Source of the DNA: Shewanella baltica
Lineage (GTDB): Bacteria; Pseudomonadota; Gammaproteobacteria; Enterobacterales; Shewanellaceae
DNA: 64,000 nucleotides
Reading direction: 5' to 3'
NCBI RefSeq assembly: GCF_900456975.1
Contig: NZ_UGYM01000002.1
Span: 2,108,001-2,172,000, forward strand
Shown: positions 22,138 to 32,482 of the stretch, piece by piece
Position numbering within the stretch: the stretch's first letter is position 1
Layout: each line of letters begins with the position of its first letter
The notes under the pieces: model-generated
The model's input: only the letters and a program-made list of their open reading frames with translations
What the model was told of the DNA's origin: nothing
Databases searched by the model: none
Position numbers and translations under genes: made by a program

Positions 22138-22701
22138 TTACACTTTGGGTAATTTGTGTTGGATCATGGCCAGCGCAAAGGCGTTCCAGTCTGCATTAGC
22201 ATAGCTACTCACCAGATCCCGCAGGATTGTCGGTTCGCTGGCGTTATCCACCTGTTGCGAAGTTATCGACAAATTCAGCGCATTGCAGTAATCCTGCCGC
22301 TCCACCACAAAAAACTGCTTCTTGTAGGGGAGTAACAATGTGCTCTCAGCTTGCGTATTAAAATCACGCGCGGCTAAATAGCCAGTAAACCAATGATTGA
22401 GTAGTGTCTCGCATTGCTTAGTGTGAAATAAGCTTCCCCAATCATCCCCGAGTATGGCTTGACCCGACAGGACTTGCTGACAATGATGAAAATCGATAAA
22501 GCCTAGCTCACGTGCGATCACTTGTTGGCAATGCTTAAGCTGGAGATCTGAGTGTAAGATGCCCAACTTCGCCATTAAGGTCGCGACTCTTTGCTTGGCA
22601 GACGGCTCATACTGCTGACAAGCTTTGAGCAGCTTTTTAGCGCGAATTTTGGTTTCATTTAATGCGATGGCGCTTGAGTCTTTCATATTGGCTAACTTCA
22701 T
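22138..22701 (-). CDS. Hypothetical protein, coupled to a MATE exporter
   Basis: I do not recognise this 187-residue cytoplasmic protein with confidence. Residues about 50-75 (LKHCQQVIARELGFIDFHHC) resemble the short N-terminal helical module found in some glyoxalase-superfamily-related proteins. The rest is unlike any enzyme I know. It is basic and helical in the first third. Its ATG overlaps the stop of the upstream MATE gene by 4 bases (22698-22701), so the two are translationally coupled and probably work together or are regulated together. Confidence 0.75.
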   Translation of the reverse strand: MKLANMKDSSAIALNETKIRAKKLLKACQQYEPSAKQRVATLMAKLGILHSDLQLKHCQQVIARELGFIDFHHCQQVLSGQAILGDDWGSLFHTKQCETLLNHWFTGYLAARDFNTQAESTLLLPYKKQFFVVERQDYCNALNLSITSQQVDNASEPTILRDLVSSYANADWNAFALAMIQHKLPKV

Positions 22702-24338
22702 TTTGCATTACCTCCATGACTGACTCGATTTGCTCGCGGCACGTGAATGAAAGGCCAAATACTGATGATCAATAAACTCAAGAGACAAGCTAAAATGTCC
22801 GCGATTGGAAAGGCCATCCATAACTCAATCAAAGCGTTTGGCATGATATTAATGTTTAATGCACCTGTGATAAATGAAATATCTGTAAAGGATAGTTGAG
22901 GTAACAGGACCAGCAGGGGCAGTAACAAACCATAGATTTTTATCCCAGATAATAGCAATGCAAGCTTAGGGCGGTTTGTGCCTTGATACACAGCAATCGC
23001 AATACCTGTGATCCCCGCCAAAGGTAAGGCGATAAACGTCACACTCGAAATCTTAACACAGGCGGCAATGAGTGCGAGGTCATCGGTGAAAACACCAAAT
23101 ACTGAGGTAGGAAACCCCATAAATATGATTGTCACTACACTCAGATAACAGCAGGTCAAGACGATTCCCCATTTAGCACACGCTAACACCCGAGAAGATG
23201 CCATCGCCCCATAGTTATAGGCACTGATCGTTTGTGCTGCACTGGTGAGAGCCATGAGCGGCAGGGCGATAAAGATATTAAAGCGGCCGATCAAACCATA
23301 AGCGCTGATCATGTACGCGACCTCATTCGCCGCTGGCGTATTGGGCACTACATTGGCTAAATGACTGACTAAAATATGATTTACCAATGAGATCACGCAG
23401 GCAATCCCAAGATATGACAATAGTATTGGGCTACCCAAGCCAAGAATCGCTTTTATCTCAGTGAGGTTGAGCTTTATCTGCTCTATTCTAAAACAAATAG
23501 GCTGGGCAGCTTGCCGATGAAGCGCCTGCTTATTGGCAAAGCGGTTATTTGGAACAAAATAGACGACGGCGATAAATAGACTCACACATTGGCCCGCTAC
23601 CGTTGCCCACGCCGCACCACTTACGCCCATCTCCAAAACGGCAATAAAGAGTGTATCGAACAGAATGTTCATGACCGCCGACAACAAGATAACCAGCAGC
23701 ATCACTACGACTTTGCCTTGTGCTCTGAGTAAATCGCCGCTAAGGGATAACAAAAAGATGAACAGACTAAAACAGAGAATGGGTTGTAGATACTCTGTAG
23801 CAGCTAAGGCAAGTGTTGAGCTTACCCCAATAAACGCTAATAGATTATCGAGCTGGGCGAGTGACACGACAGTGACGATCACGCCGCAACATAGGGCTAA
23901 CGCGAAACCGGTATTCGCGATTTGACTCGCCTTATCAAACTCGTTTGCCCCTAAAAATCGGCTCACTAAGGTCGCAGTCCCATTTCCTATCATGCAGGCT
24001 AAAGCGAAAATCATCATTTGTAACGGGAAGGCAATCGTTACCCCAGCCAATGCATCGGCGCCAATGTATTTCAAAATAAAATAAGAGTCGACTAAGTTGT
24101 AACTGCCGCTGAGCATCATGGCGAATGCCATGGGTAACGCAAAACGTAAATACAAAGTAGGGATAGCTAACGTACCTAAGGACTCTATTGACTGAGTGCC
24201 TGAGTGATATTTCCCGTGGGAGGGTGTTTCGGTGGCTGCCAAGGGCACAATGTCAGAAGGTTCAACATTGATACTGGCGGGCTTGAAAGTGTTGGCTGTT
24301 GCATGTTTCACAAACAATTCTCCTAAGTTTATTGGCAT
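22698..24338 (-). CDS. MATE family efflux protein
   Basis: This 546-residue membrane protein has two MatE halves, distinct from the NorM-type gene at the left end. The segment MAFAMMLSGSYNLVDSYFILKYIGADALAGVTIAFPLQ is the first MatE half (quoted in parts: SGSYNLVDSYFI, ADALAGVTIAFP). It has an unusual hydrophilic N-terminal extension of about 75 residues before the first helix. The substrate is unknown. The MepA/DinF-like sub-branch is more likely than NorM. It is followed by the overlapping hypothetical gene. Confidence 0.85.
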   Translation of the reverse strand: MPINLGELFVKHATANTFKPASINVEPSDIVPLAATETPSHGKYHSGTQSIESLGTLAIPTLYLRFALPMAFAMMLSGSYNLVDSYFILKYIGADALAGVTIAFPLQMMIFALACMIGNGTATLVSRFLGANEFDKASQIANTGFALALCCGVIVTVVSLAQLDNLLAFIGVSSTLALAATEYLQPILCFSLFIFLLSLSGDLLRAQGKVVVMLLVILLSAVMNILFDTLFIAVLEMGVSGAAWATVAGQCVSLFIAVVYFVPNNRFANKQALHRQAAQPICFRIEQIKLNLTEIKAILGLGSPILLSYLGIACVISLVNHILVSHLANVVPNTPAANEVAYMISAYGLIGRFNIFIALPLMALTSAAQTISAYNYGAMASSRVLACAKWGIVLTCCYLSVVTIIFMGFPTSVFGVFTDDLALIAACVKISSVTFIALPLAGITGIAIAVYQGTNRPKLALLLSGIKIYGLLLPLLVLLPQLSFTDISFITGALNINIMPNALIELWMAFPIADILACLLSLLIISIWPFIHVPRANRVSHGGNAK

Positions 24339-24499
24339 TCCGCTAAGCCAAACTTATTTGATTGCTGTGGGTTCGATTTGAAATCGATTCGCAACGCTAT
24401 TAATTTATCAGAGTGATATCATCTTTTGCGGACAGGCTTCTCTGCAACCTGTCGCGTATTATTCTCACTCATCCGCTCGATGTCAATCACCAGATTAAC

Positions 24500-25410
24500 C
24501 ACGCCACCCCAAAATCGCCACAAGCGAAACTTTTCAACCCTTTAAGTGGGATGAAAAATGCCTATCTAACTTTGGTGAGCCAATGGCAGACAAGCAACCC
24601 TTACGCGTTCCTAGTGGCGAGTTTTGGCCATTGAAAGCCCGAGTTGAAGGGGTGAAATACCGAATTGTTAACCATGATACTGACCAGTGCCTCATTACCA
24701 ATGCCAAAGGCGATGTCAGCGTTAGCCGTTGTGACGATAAAGCCAGTACTTGGGTGATTGATCCCACCAATGACGGACTTTATCGATTTGCTAACGTGGC
24801 CGAAGGCACCTTTCTCACCCAAGAAAATTGCCAAGACAGTGAAGCCTTGGGTGGCTTCCCGTTGCCAACGTTGGTCAGTGGATGCCAGTCATGATGGCTG
24901 GTTCCGTTTTGCCAATGAGCGTTCTATTCAAAATCTGCAGGCCGCCAATTGCAGTACCCAAAAGGGCGCAGCTGTGGTTACCTGTGAAAACCGCGTAAGC
25001 GATTGTTCTGACTAGCGGATTGAACCGGTATCTCATTTAGCGATTATAAATACCCACAGTGGACGAGTGCTGTTGGCACAACAATGCGACGTTAAAGCCC
25101 ATCCAGCAATGGCAAGCAACAACCACCAGTGATGGTTATTACCGCCTGAAATCAAAGCCCGCTAACGGCGAACAAACAAGCCCAATGTTTAGTGAGTGTT
25201 GATGGCAACTTGCAGCTGGGTGGTTGCGAGCAGGCTGACAGTGAATGGCGAACTGAGTTTATGCCAAATGGTTCACTGCGTGTGGTATCGCGTATGGGTG
25301 GTTCATCGATGAAAGTGGCAGGCGAGTCCTATGCCAATGGCGATAATATCGTTGAGGATGTCTGGAAAAATACTATTTCGCAGCAGTTCTATTTCAGAGA
25401 GGTGAAATAG
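24500..25410 (+). pseudogene. Decayed ricin-type lectin-domain gene
   Basis: Three coding pieces in different frames read as one protein. The first, about 24583-24860, has YRIVNHDTDQCLI and STWVIDPTNDGLYRFAN. The second, about 24855-25015, has QRWSVDASHDGWFRFANE and NLQAANCSTQKGAAV. The third, about 25180-25410, has CLVSVDGNLQLGGCEQADSEW and ends FYFREVK. Repeats of a C-x-L pattern followed by W and a FRFAN-type phrase look like beta-trefoil (ricin B) units. At least two frameshifts and stops separate them. No start region with a signal peptide is left. Probably a remnant of a secreted carbohydrate-binding protein. Confidence 0.55.
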
Positions 25411-25539
25411 CAACAAACAGTTTGTAATCGGTGCTTGAAATGTCTTCTGAGTTGAGGTCGCTTAACGACATCTTGGTTGAGCCAGCGTTGCTCGGAGCTA
25501 AGCAGTAACTATTTAACAGTTATTGCTTTTTTTATGCAT

Positions 25540-26298
25540 CTACCACTGGCTAATCGCCTGCCAAATTAATCGAATGGCCAACAGCGTCAGTACAATGCTA
25601 AAAGCGGTTTGAAAATGTTTATCGGCGACACGTTTTAGCATTTTAAACCCAATCCACGTGCCTATGGTGCCGCTTAAAATCATGCACATCAACAGCGGCA
25701 ACCAATCCGCTAGCGATACCCCCATGCCTTCAAACACCGCAATTTTAACCCCGTGTTGCAGTGACATCGCCATGGCAAAAGTGGCGACGGTGCGAAAACG
25801 GTCAACTTCCAATTGTTTAATAAACGCCGCAACTAATGGCCCAGTAGCGCCTGCAAATAATGAGATGAACGTGGTTATGGCGCCGGCCGTAAGTGTCCCT
25901 AAAGTACCAAACACCATTTTCGGCAGTTTGGGACCCCAGCAGGAATAAAGAATAAATGCAGCAATGGTGAGATACATGATTGATGGCGGCAGTGCCACCA
26001 ACACAACACTCCCCAATAATGCCCCTATTACCGCACCGGGGAAAAATGCCGCTATAAGTCGCCATTCGATATGGCGCCAGCCCAGAGCAGCACGGCCACC
26101 GTTCGAGCCCAATTGCACCACGCCATGCAATGGAATAATCAATTGCGGCGGTAACACTTGCGCCATCATGCCTAAAAGCATGACACCACCACCAATGCCA
26201 AAGCAGGCAGTAAAAAAAGAGGTAAATGCGGCGCTTAGGGTGAGTAGGGCAAATATATCGGCGGGGATCGCATCAAAGAAAAACCATGAAGAGGGCAT
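25540..26298 (-). CDS. TSUP family membrane transporter (TauE/SafE type)
   Basis: This 252-residue membrane protein with about eight hydrophobic segments has two repeats of the TSUP pattern (FGIGGGVMLLGMMAQ near residue 33, and SLFAGATGPLVAAFIKQLEVDRF near residue 145). The family moves sulfite, sulfonates or other organic anions, and the substrate is not readable here. It has no partner gene and forms the left core border of the mobile island. The ribosome site before the ATG at 26298 is weak. Confidence 0.85.
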   Translation of the reverse strand: MPSSWFFFDAIPADIFALLTLSAAFTSFFTACFGIGGGVMLLGMMAQVLPPQLIIPLHGVVQLGSNGGRAALGWRHIEWRLIAAFFPGAVIGALLGSVVLVALPPSIMYLTIAAFILYSCWGPKLPKMVFGTLGTLTAGAITTFISLFAGATGPLVAAFIKQLEVDRFRTVATFAMAMSLQHGVKIAVFEGMGVSLADWLPLLMCMILSGTIGTWIGFKMLKRVADKHFQTAFSIVLTLLAIRLIWQAISQW

Positions 26299-26946
26299 AA
26301 GTCGTATTCGAAAAGTGTGGGGGTGCTAACAGTAGCAAAATTGCTTGAGGCTTTCAAAGCTCATAAGCTGTCACTTAGCACAGCCTTGAGTCATTGAATG
26401 AGATGAAAAAATAAAGCGGCTTTGATTTAATCAATCTGAGCCGCTTACGATTATCCATGTGACTCAATTTATTAAGATAGATTCTTAAATGGTTTCTTGA
26501 AATAATTTCTTAAAATGCTTCTTTAGAATGTTTGTTTAGCTGAGCGCTTGCGCTTAACTTTTAGGAGTAATACGAATGATAAACTCATAATTACACTGAA
26601 GTATAATTTCCATTTAAGCGGATAAAACCATCCAATCCAACCAGTATTGCCATAGGTGAGCACAACATGGACTGGCTCATCACCAGCGCAAAACATTCCT
26701 TAAGTGCTGAAGTGGTTCATGCTCTCATGATGAGGTGTCTGTACGTGAATAATTGCGGGCAAGCATAGCCAAAACGCTAAAGCATTCACGTAGGAAGAAA
26801 ATTAAGCCCATAAGGGTAGTTTTTCCAGATAAATAATAATTTCAACGAGAAAGGTCATTTTCATTCGATCAAATATTTTCATTGCGAAGATAAATTACCA
26901 CATTATCGGCCCCTAATCCCTTCCATACAAAGCTGCGCACAATGTA

Positions 26947-26995
26947 TATTATGTTAAATATTATTGATGTTTATTATGTTAAATATTATTGATGT
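26947..26995. repeat. Tandem 24-bp duplication next to a transposon end
   Basis: TATTATGTTAAATATT followed by ATTGATGT occurs at 26947-26970 and again at 26972-26995, one base apart. The second copy runs directly into the transposon-end-like sequence. Confidence 0.85.
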
Positions 26996-27043
26996 GTTCG
27001 TGGCCACTCAGAATGAGATTTCGCGGCAGACTGAGATTTACCT
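26995..27043 (+). repeat. Transposon-end-like sequence, inverted copy of 46825-46867
   Basis: Positions 26995-27037 are a perfect inverted match (43 bp, 46 with three flanking bases) to 46825-46867. The sequence starts TGTTCGTGGCCAC and holds the motif GGCCACTCAGAATGAGATTT plus a shorter GACTGAGATTT copy. This motif recurs near the Tn7-like genes and is probably a transposase-binding site at an element end. Confidence 0.75.
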
Positions 27044-27530
27044 TTATGATGAACATGAATCTAGGCCGCAAGCTAACCTACTGATATTTTTGCTGTTTGA
27101 CTAGCTAGGATTAGCAAATGGATATTCAGATAAAAATTATGGACGGTTTTTTATTCGATTAGATTGAAATTGTCATCTAAAGTCTGATATCGAAGATGTC
27201 ACTGAGCTATTGGATTTTCGCATCTCTACGTGAATGCTTTAAGATTTTGTGTAACCATATGCGAAAGAAATCATGTAAAACGCGCAGTAACAGCTTTAAA
27301 GCAGACTTACTTATGCAGAAAGCCTTCAAGTTCGAAGATATGGTATGACTCTATCGAAGCGGATGTTAAAGCGACCAAAACTCTGGCTAAGTGATATATT
27401 TGTCTTACCGGCTATAAATGCACTGATTGATACATGAAATTTTTAGAAATGAACTGAGCGACTGAGTTCCTGTGTATAAATGTGTCAGTACATAATGAGT
27501 TGTTTAATAGTGTTATCTGAGTCTCCAAGA

Positions 27531-27556
27531 ATGCCGATAAATGACGTTATCGGCAT
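27531..27556. repeat. 26-bp hairpin, inverted near-copy of 49978-50003
   Basis: The inner palindrome is GCCGATAAATGACGTTATCGGC. The right-end copy, read on the other strand, differs at one of 26 positions, and the likeness continues for six more bases. No gene precedes it here, whereas the right copy lies between a tyrosine integrase and a small Cys-rich gene. Confidence 0.75.
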
Positions 27557-28221
27557 TAGCGTAAAACTGTATTTTTCTTGAATAATAGCTTATGCACATA
27601 GTAACAAACTGTATTCATCTGATTGAATCATGATGGACAACAAAAACTGCGTATGTCGAGGATACACGGCCCTAACTTGTTGCGAATTGCGAAGCTAGTA
27701 AATCTCAGCGCATGGCCCACTTTATACTCTTTAAACCCCAAGAATTTCATACTCAATAAAACATTGATGAGCAATATCTTGGTACGCCTTCCCTCATGAC
27801 TAAGTCTTAATTGCATAGTTCAAATAAAATCGAGTCATGACTACGTTACTACTATCTCCCTTATCCGCCCTCGCCCATCAATCTTTGTAAAGGTTTGTTC
27901 TAAGTATAACAATCTATTGCTTGAAGTTATCAATACCACCTAAATAACTGAAATTATGCAACTTAAGTTTTGAAAATGAAATTTAGAGGCTTGTATGTCG
28001 CGTCGCTACGTGAGCTGTTTAGAGTGTTGGCTAGCATAGCCATCTATTATTCACGTAGCAACGCGTTCTTTTTGACGTGCTCTTTAATAGAACTATTACT
28101 ATCTTCGACACGCCTTTAATTATAACGTCCAATCGTAAGAGAAGTTTAAGCAGCCAGCTGTGGTGTTTAATCTACTAGTCGCTTAATTAGCTAGCATCGA
28201 ACTTTGGAGTTGAATTCGGGA

Positions 28222-28764
28222 CTATTCATCTATTCCAGTGAGAATATATTCATTTCTGTTATTTGAATTGACAGTAATGCTTTTTATTACCCAGCCGCCC
28301 TGTTGGCTCAAAGATCCTTGCAATCCTGTCGCAGCAGACCATTTTACCATAGTATATAAATAATACATGCCATCAGGAACATCATAAAACTTAAATCTAC
28401 CATCTGCATCGGCTGTCACCTCTTTAAGAAAAAGAGATATTCGACTATCAGGGTATTCAGGCTCTAAGACAATAGGAGCTTTCCCATGCTTTTTATATAT
28501 TATTGCATCAACAAATTGCTTTGAGTAAGAGGTTACAGGACTCAAGAAAACTTTATTACCAGAGCATGTTTTTACATCTCCTCCAATTGTTTTTAAAAAA
28601 CCTTGCCCCGATACAATATTAGCACCTGTTTTATTTAACTTTTCATATTCATTAACAGGCCATTCAACTCTAGGTTCTCGTGCAACTTCATAATGATAAT
28701 TTTGCTGTTGAGCGCAACCAACAACAATAAAAAAAAAGAAGAAAGCAAATAATTTGTTTAACAT
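28222..28764 (-). CDS. Predicted lipoprotein, island cargo
   Basis: This 180-residue protein has a signal peptide ending in a lipobox (FIVVGC, Cys 17), so it should be lipid-anchored in the envelope. The later part, TADADGRFKFYDVPDGMYYLY, looks like a carboxypeptidase-regulatory-type beta-sandwich segment (a DG-x-F/Y-x-F-x-x-V/L-P-x-G-x-Y pattern). The gene is much richer in A and T than the neighbouring core genes, consistent with transfer. No partner gene. Function unknown. Confidence 0.75.
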   Translation of the reverse strand: MLNKLFAFFFFFIVVGCAQQQNYHYEVAREPRVEWPVNEYEKLNKTGANIVSGQGFLKTIGGDVKTCSGNKVFLSPVTSYSKQFVDAIIYKKHGKAPIVLEPEYPDSRISLFLKEVTADADGRFKFYDVPDGMYYLYTMVKWSAATGLQGSLSQQGGWVIKSITVNSNNRNEYILTGIDE

Positions 28765-28890
28765 GACTTACAGCACTCCGTTATCCATAAATATACAGTT
28801 GTTTTATTAAATGTAACATACAAACATCTTAATGTTGACATTTTGCACGATTTACTCAAAAAATAATGTCCTCAAATACACCAAAAACGC

Positions 28891-29154
28891 CTTAATTCAC
28901 TGATTGTTGCTACCGAGTCTTTACTCGATGGCAATCAACTATAGTTAACCCATTTAAGACGGAACATAACGGGTACCGTTGCACTAAAACACAATATTAA
29001 GCGTATTGACCGACTGCTCGGAAATCTACATGTTGTTAAAAATAAGTTCGCTATTTATCAATGGCATGCATAGTATCTCTGCGGCGCATTCGCTATGAAT
29101 TTTGAGTGATGCCCACTATTTTGTGGATTGGTCTGATGTGCGCGAACAACTGCG
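28891..29154 (+). pseudogene. Remnant of an IS4-type transposase
   Basis: One frame reads LNSLIVATESLLDGNQL, a stop, LTHLRRNITG, then LKHNIKRIDRLLGNLHVV and FAIYQWHA. After a frameshift it reads VDWSDVREQLR. These are phrases of IS4-family transposases, the last being the region of the first catalytic aspartate. Two internal stops and a frameshift make it dead. It is cut at about 29154, where group II intron sequence begins. Confidence 0.75.
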
Positions 29155-29766
29155 AATCTGGATAAAGAACTTGAAAGCAGAGGTTATCACTTCGCCCGCT
29201 ACGCGGATGACTTTATCATCCTGGTCAAGTCTCTACGAGCTGACGGACGTGTCCTTAAGAGTATTACTCGCTATCTTGCCACTATGCTAAAACTGGTTGT
29301 TAATGAACAGAAAATCCAAGTGGTTAGGTAGACCAAAGCAAGTTCCTTGGTTTTACCTTTAACCGCGGAAAAATCCAGTGGCATGTCAAAACACTGCACA
29401 TCTTCAAACAAAATAGAAGACGACTGACAAACCGCAATTAGGGCGTGAGCATGAGCTATCAATTGTTTAAAGTTCGGCAATAGATGCAAGGCTGGATCAA
29501 CTACTTTGGCATAGCCAACGCTTACCAAGGGTGTGTCGATTTAGACCACTGGATCCGTCGTCGAGTACGTATGTGCTACTGGCGTCAATAGCGAAAGCCA
29601 AGGACTAAGGTACAGAACTTACTCAAACGTGGCGTCAGGATCCAAGCGGCCGTTGCTTGTGGAATTACAAGCAAAGGGCCGTGGCGAAGCTCGAAAACAT
29701 CAGGGATACAGCAAGCGCTGAGTTATGAGTATCTCAAGAAAGCGGGTTTATGTTCACTGAGAGATG
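29155..29766 (+). pseudogene. Decayed group II intron maturase, 3' half (first piece)
   Basis: From 29155 the DNA follows the C-terminal half of the intact maturase at 35709-37058 (matching from about 36408). RYADDFIILVKS is still readable, then stops and a frameshift break the frame (for example after NRN and in the QWRKPR region). The 5' half of the intron is absent. The element is split at 29766 by an IS3 element and resumes at 32358. Confidence 0.85.
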
Positions 29767-29853
29767 TGTAGTGATGTGATGGACGCCTCAGCACCTAAGC
29801 TTGCAGTATTATGCCAAGCTTGAAGCTGACAAATAGTTCTGGAGGTTTCCATC

Positions 29854-30882
29854 ATGGATATTAAAGTTATTGGTATCGATTTAGCCAAAAATGTTTTTCA
29901 AGTTTGTGTTTGTCTTATGGATAACTCAGTCATGACTAACAAAAAGGTTAACAGAAACAAGCTGCTCGATAAAATTAGACAATTCCCCGAAGGTAGTCTT
30001 ATTGCTATGGAGGCCTGTGGTACGGCGCATTACTGGGGAAGACAATTTCAAGCTCTTGGTTATCAAGTGCAATTGATCCCTGCTCAACATGTTAAGCCAT
30101 TTGTTGCAAACCAAAAGAATGATGCCAACGATGCCCTCGCTATATGCGAAGCGGTTTTCAGACCTAATATCCACATGGTTCCAGTTAAAACTGTTGAGCA
30201 ACAAGACATTAAAGCATTACGTTGTGTACGTAGTCGTCTCGTTCAAAATCGAACCGCCATGGTCAATCAAATTCGAAGCCTAGCGAGCGAGTCTGGTGTG
30301 ATCTTCTCTGTCGGCAGGTTGCAATTACAAGCGTCACTTAGCCGTATTTTAGCAAATAATGAGCATGAACTGTCTCATACGCTTCATTACCTGTTAAAAC
30401 TTTTATATGAAGATTTATGTGTTTTAAATGAGAGAATTAATCAAATCGAGCGCGACATTAAAGCGCTATGTCAAATCCAACCTCGCTACAATGCATTGCT
30501 GTCGATCCCTGGCTTTGGACCATTAGTCACAGCAAGCTTTATGAGTGAATTAGGTTCGGGTCATCAATTTAAAAATGGCCGGCAATTATCTGCATGGTGT
30601 GGCTTAGTGCCATCGCAATCGAGTTCTGGTGGAAAAGTTCGACTAGGATCGATCACGAAAAATGGCAGCTCAGAACTACGTGTTTTACTCATCCATGGCG
30701 CCAGAGCCGTTGGCCGATTTGCGAGCAAACGTGATGATAGACTTGGGCGATGGTTTAATGCACTTGCGTTAAGGCAAGGTCGACACAAAGCCGTTGTCGC
30801 ATTGGCCAATAAAATAGCGCGTATAGGATGGCGGATCCTCACGAGTAACGATAATTTCGACGTTAATAAAGCGTTTGCGTAA
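29854..30882 (+). CDS. IS110/IS1111 transposase (DEDD recombinase)
   Basis: The intact 342-residue recombinase starts with a RuvC-like DEDD domain: GIDLAKNVFQVCV (first Asp, residue 9), LIAMEACGTAHYW (Glu), KNDANDALAI (two Asp). A coiled middle and the C-terminal Transposase_20 domain follow, the latter with IPGFGPLVTASFMSELGSG, SAWCGLVPSQSSSGGK (likely catalytic serine) and ITKNGSSELRVLLIHGA. Family members act with a structured bridge (seeker) RNA encoded beside the gene. The gene shows no damage, so the element may be active. Confidence 0.93.
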   Translation: MDIKVIGIDLAKNVFQVCVCLMDNSVMTNKKVNRNKLLDKIRQFPEGSLIAMEACGTAHYWGRQFQALGYQVQLIPAQHVKPFVANQKNDANDALAICEAVFRPNIHMVPVKTVEQQDIKALRCVRSRLVQNRTAMVNQIRSLASESGVIFSVGRLQLQASLSRILANNEHELSHTLHYLLKLLYEDLCVLNERINQIERDIKALCQIQPRYNALLSIPGFGPLVTASFMSELGSGHQFKNGRQLSAWCGLVPSQSSSGGKVRLGSITKNGSSELRVLLIHGARAVGRFASKRDDRLGRWFNALALRQGRHKAVVALANKIARIGWRILTSNDNFDVNKAFA

Positions 30883-30929
30883 GACGTTAAGCATCACGTA
30901 AAAGTTTACATGCACTGATGAATAAACGG

Positions 30930-31085
30930 TCAACCGTACCTATTAGAGCCTGACTTGACCAAGGCATTAAATGCCGATGTAGTGATAAGGTAATAGGTTT
31001 CGGATTTACATCATGGCGCGGGTAAAAAGCCTATTTAGACGCCGAATATATGGTAGTGAACCAATCATTCAAAAGTGTTGTAAAA
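30930..31085 (+). ncRNA. Candidate bridge (seeker) RNA of the IS1111-type element
   Basis: The region between the transposase stop and the right end holds four guide-like segments in the order expected for a target loop and a donor loop. ACTTGACCA (30953-30961) and GATGTAGTG (30976-30984), flanking the hairpin GGCAT/ATGCC, match the left half and the complement of the right half of the reconstructed target ACTTGAC-CA-CTACATC (minus-strand reading). ACATCA (31008-31013) and ATATATG (31046-31052) do the same for the circle junction CACAT-CA-TATATGG. All four cover the shared CA core. The RNA ends and the promoter are not determined. Confidence 0.6.
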
Positions 31086-31105
31086 GCTGAGGCGTCCATA
31101 TATGG

Positions 31106-32482
<1,377 letters not shown>

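Larger units (their letters stand above)
26299..28221. other. AT-rich non-coding left flank of the island
   Basis: No intact gene is visible in nearly 2 kb, and short frames here look accidental. The stretch contains a hairpin (AAGCGGCT/AGCCGCTT, 26413-26446), a 24-bp tandem duplication (26947-26995), a transposon-end-like sequence (26995-27043) and a 26-bp hairpin shared in inverted form with the right end of the island (27531-27556). Many stop-interrupted frames suggest decayed mobile DNA. Confidence 0.6.
29774..31104 (+). mobile_element. IS1111-type (IS110 family) element inserted in the IS3 inverted repeat
   Basis: The element is 1331 bp. It has perfect 13-bp sub-terminal inverted repeats TGGACGCCTCAGC (29780-29792, complement at 31086-31098), each set six bases in from the edge, as in the IS1111 group. 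It carries one DEDD transposase gene and a non-coding 3' section of about 220 bases. Removing it rejoins the left inverted repeat of the host IS3 element exactly. No target duplication other than a shared TG dinucleotide is seen. Confidence 0.85.

Noticed and set aside
24413..24634. Separate 73-residue gene before the lectin remnant
   Set aside because: Composition and lack of a ribosome site suggest an accidental frame. The DNA overlaps the decayed lectin gene in another frame.
27628..27816. 62-residue minus-strand gene in the left flank
   Set aside because: No ribosome site, no recognisable domain, and neighbouring frames are equally open. It is probably decayed DNA.
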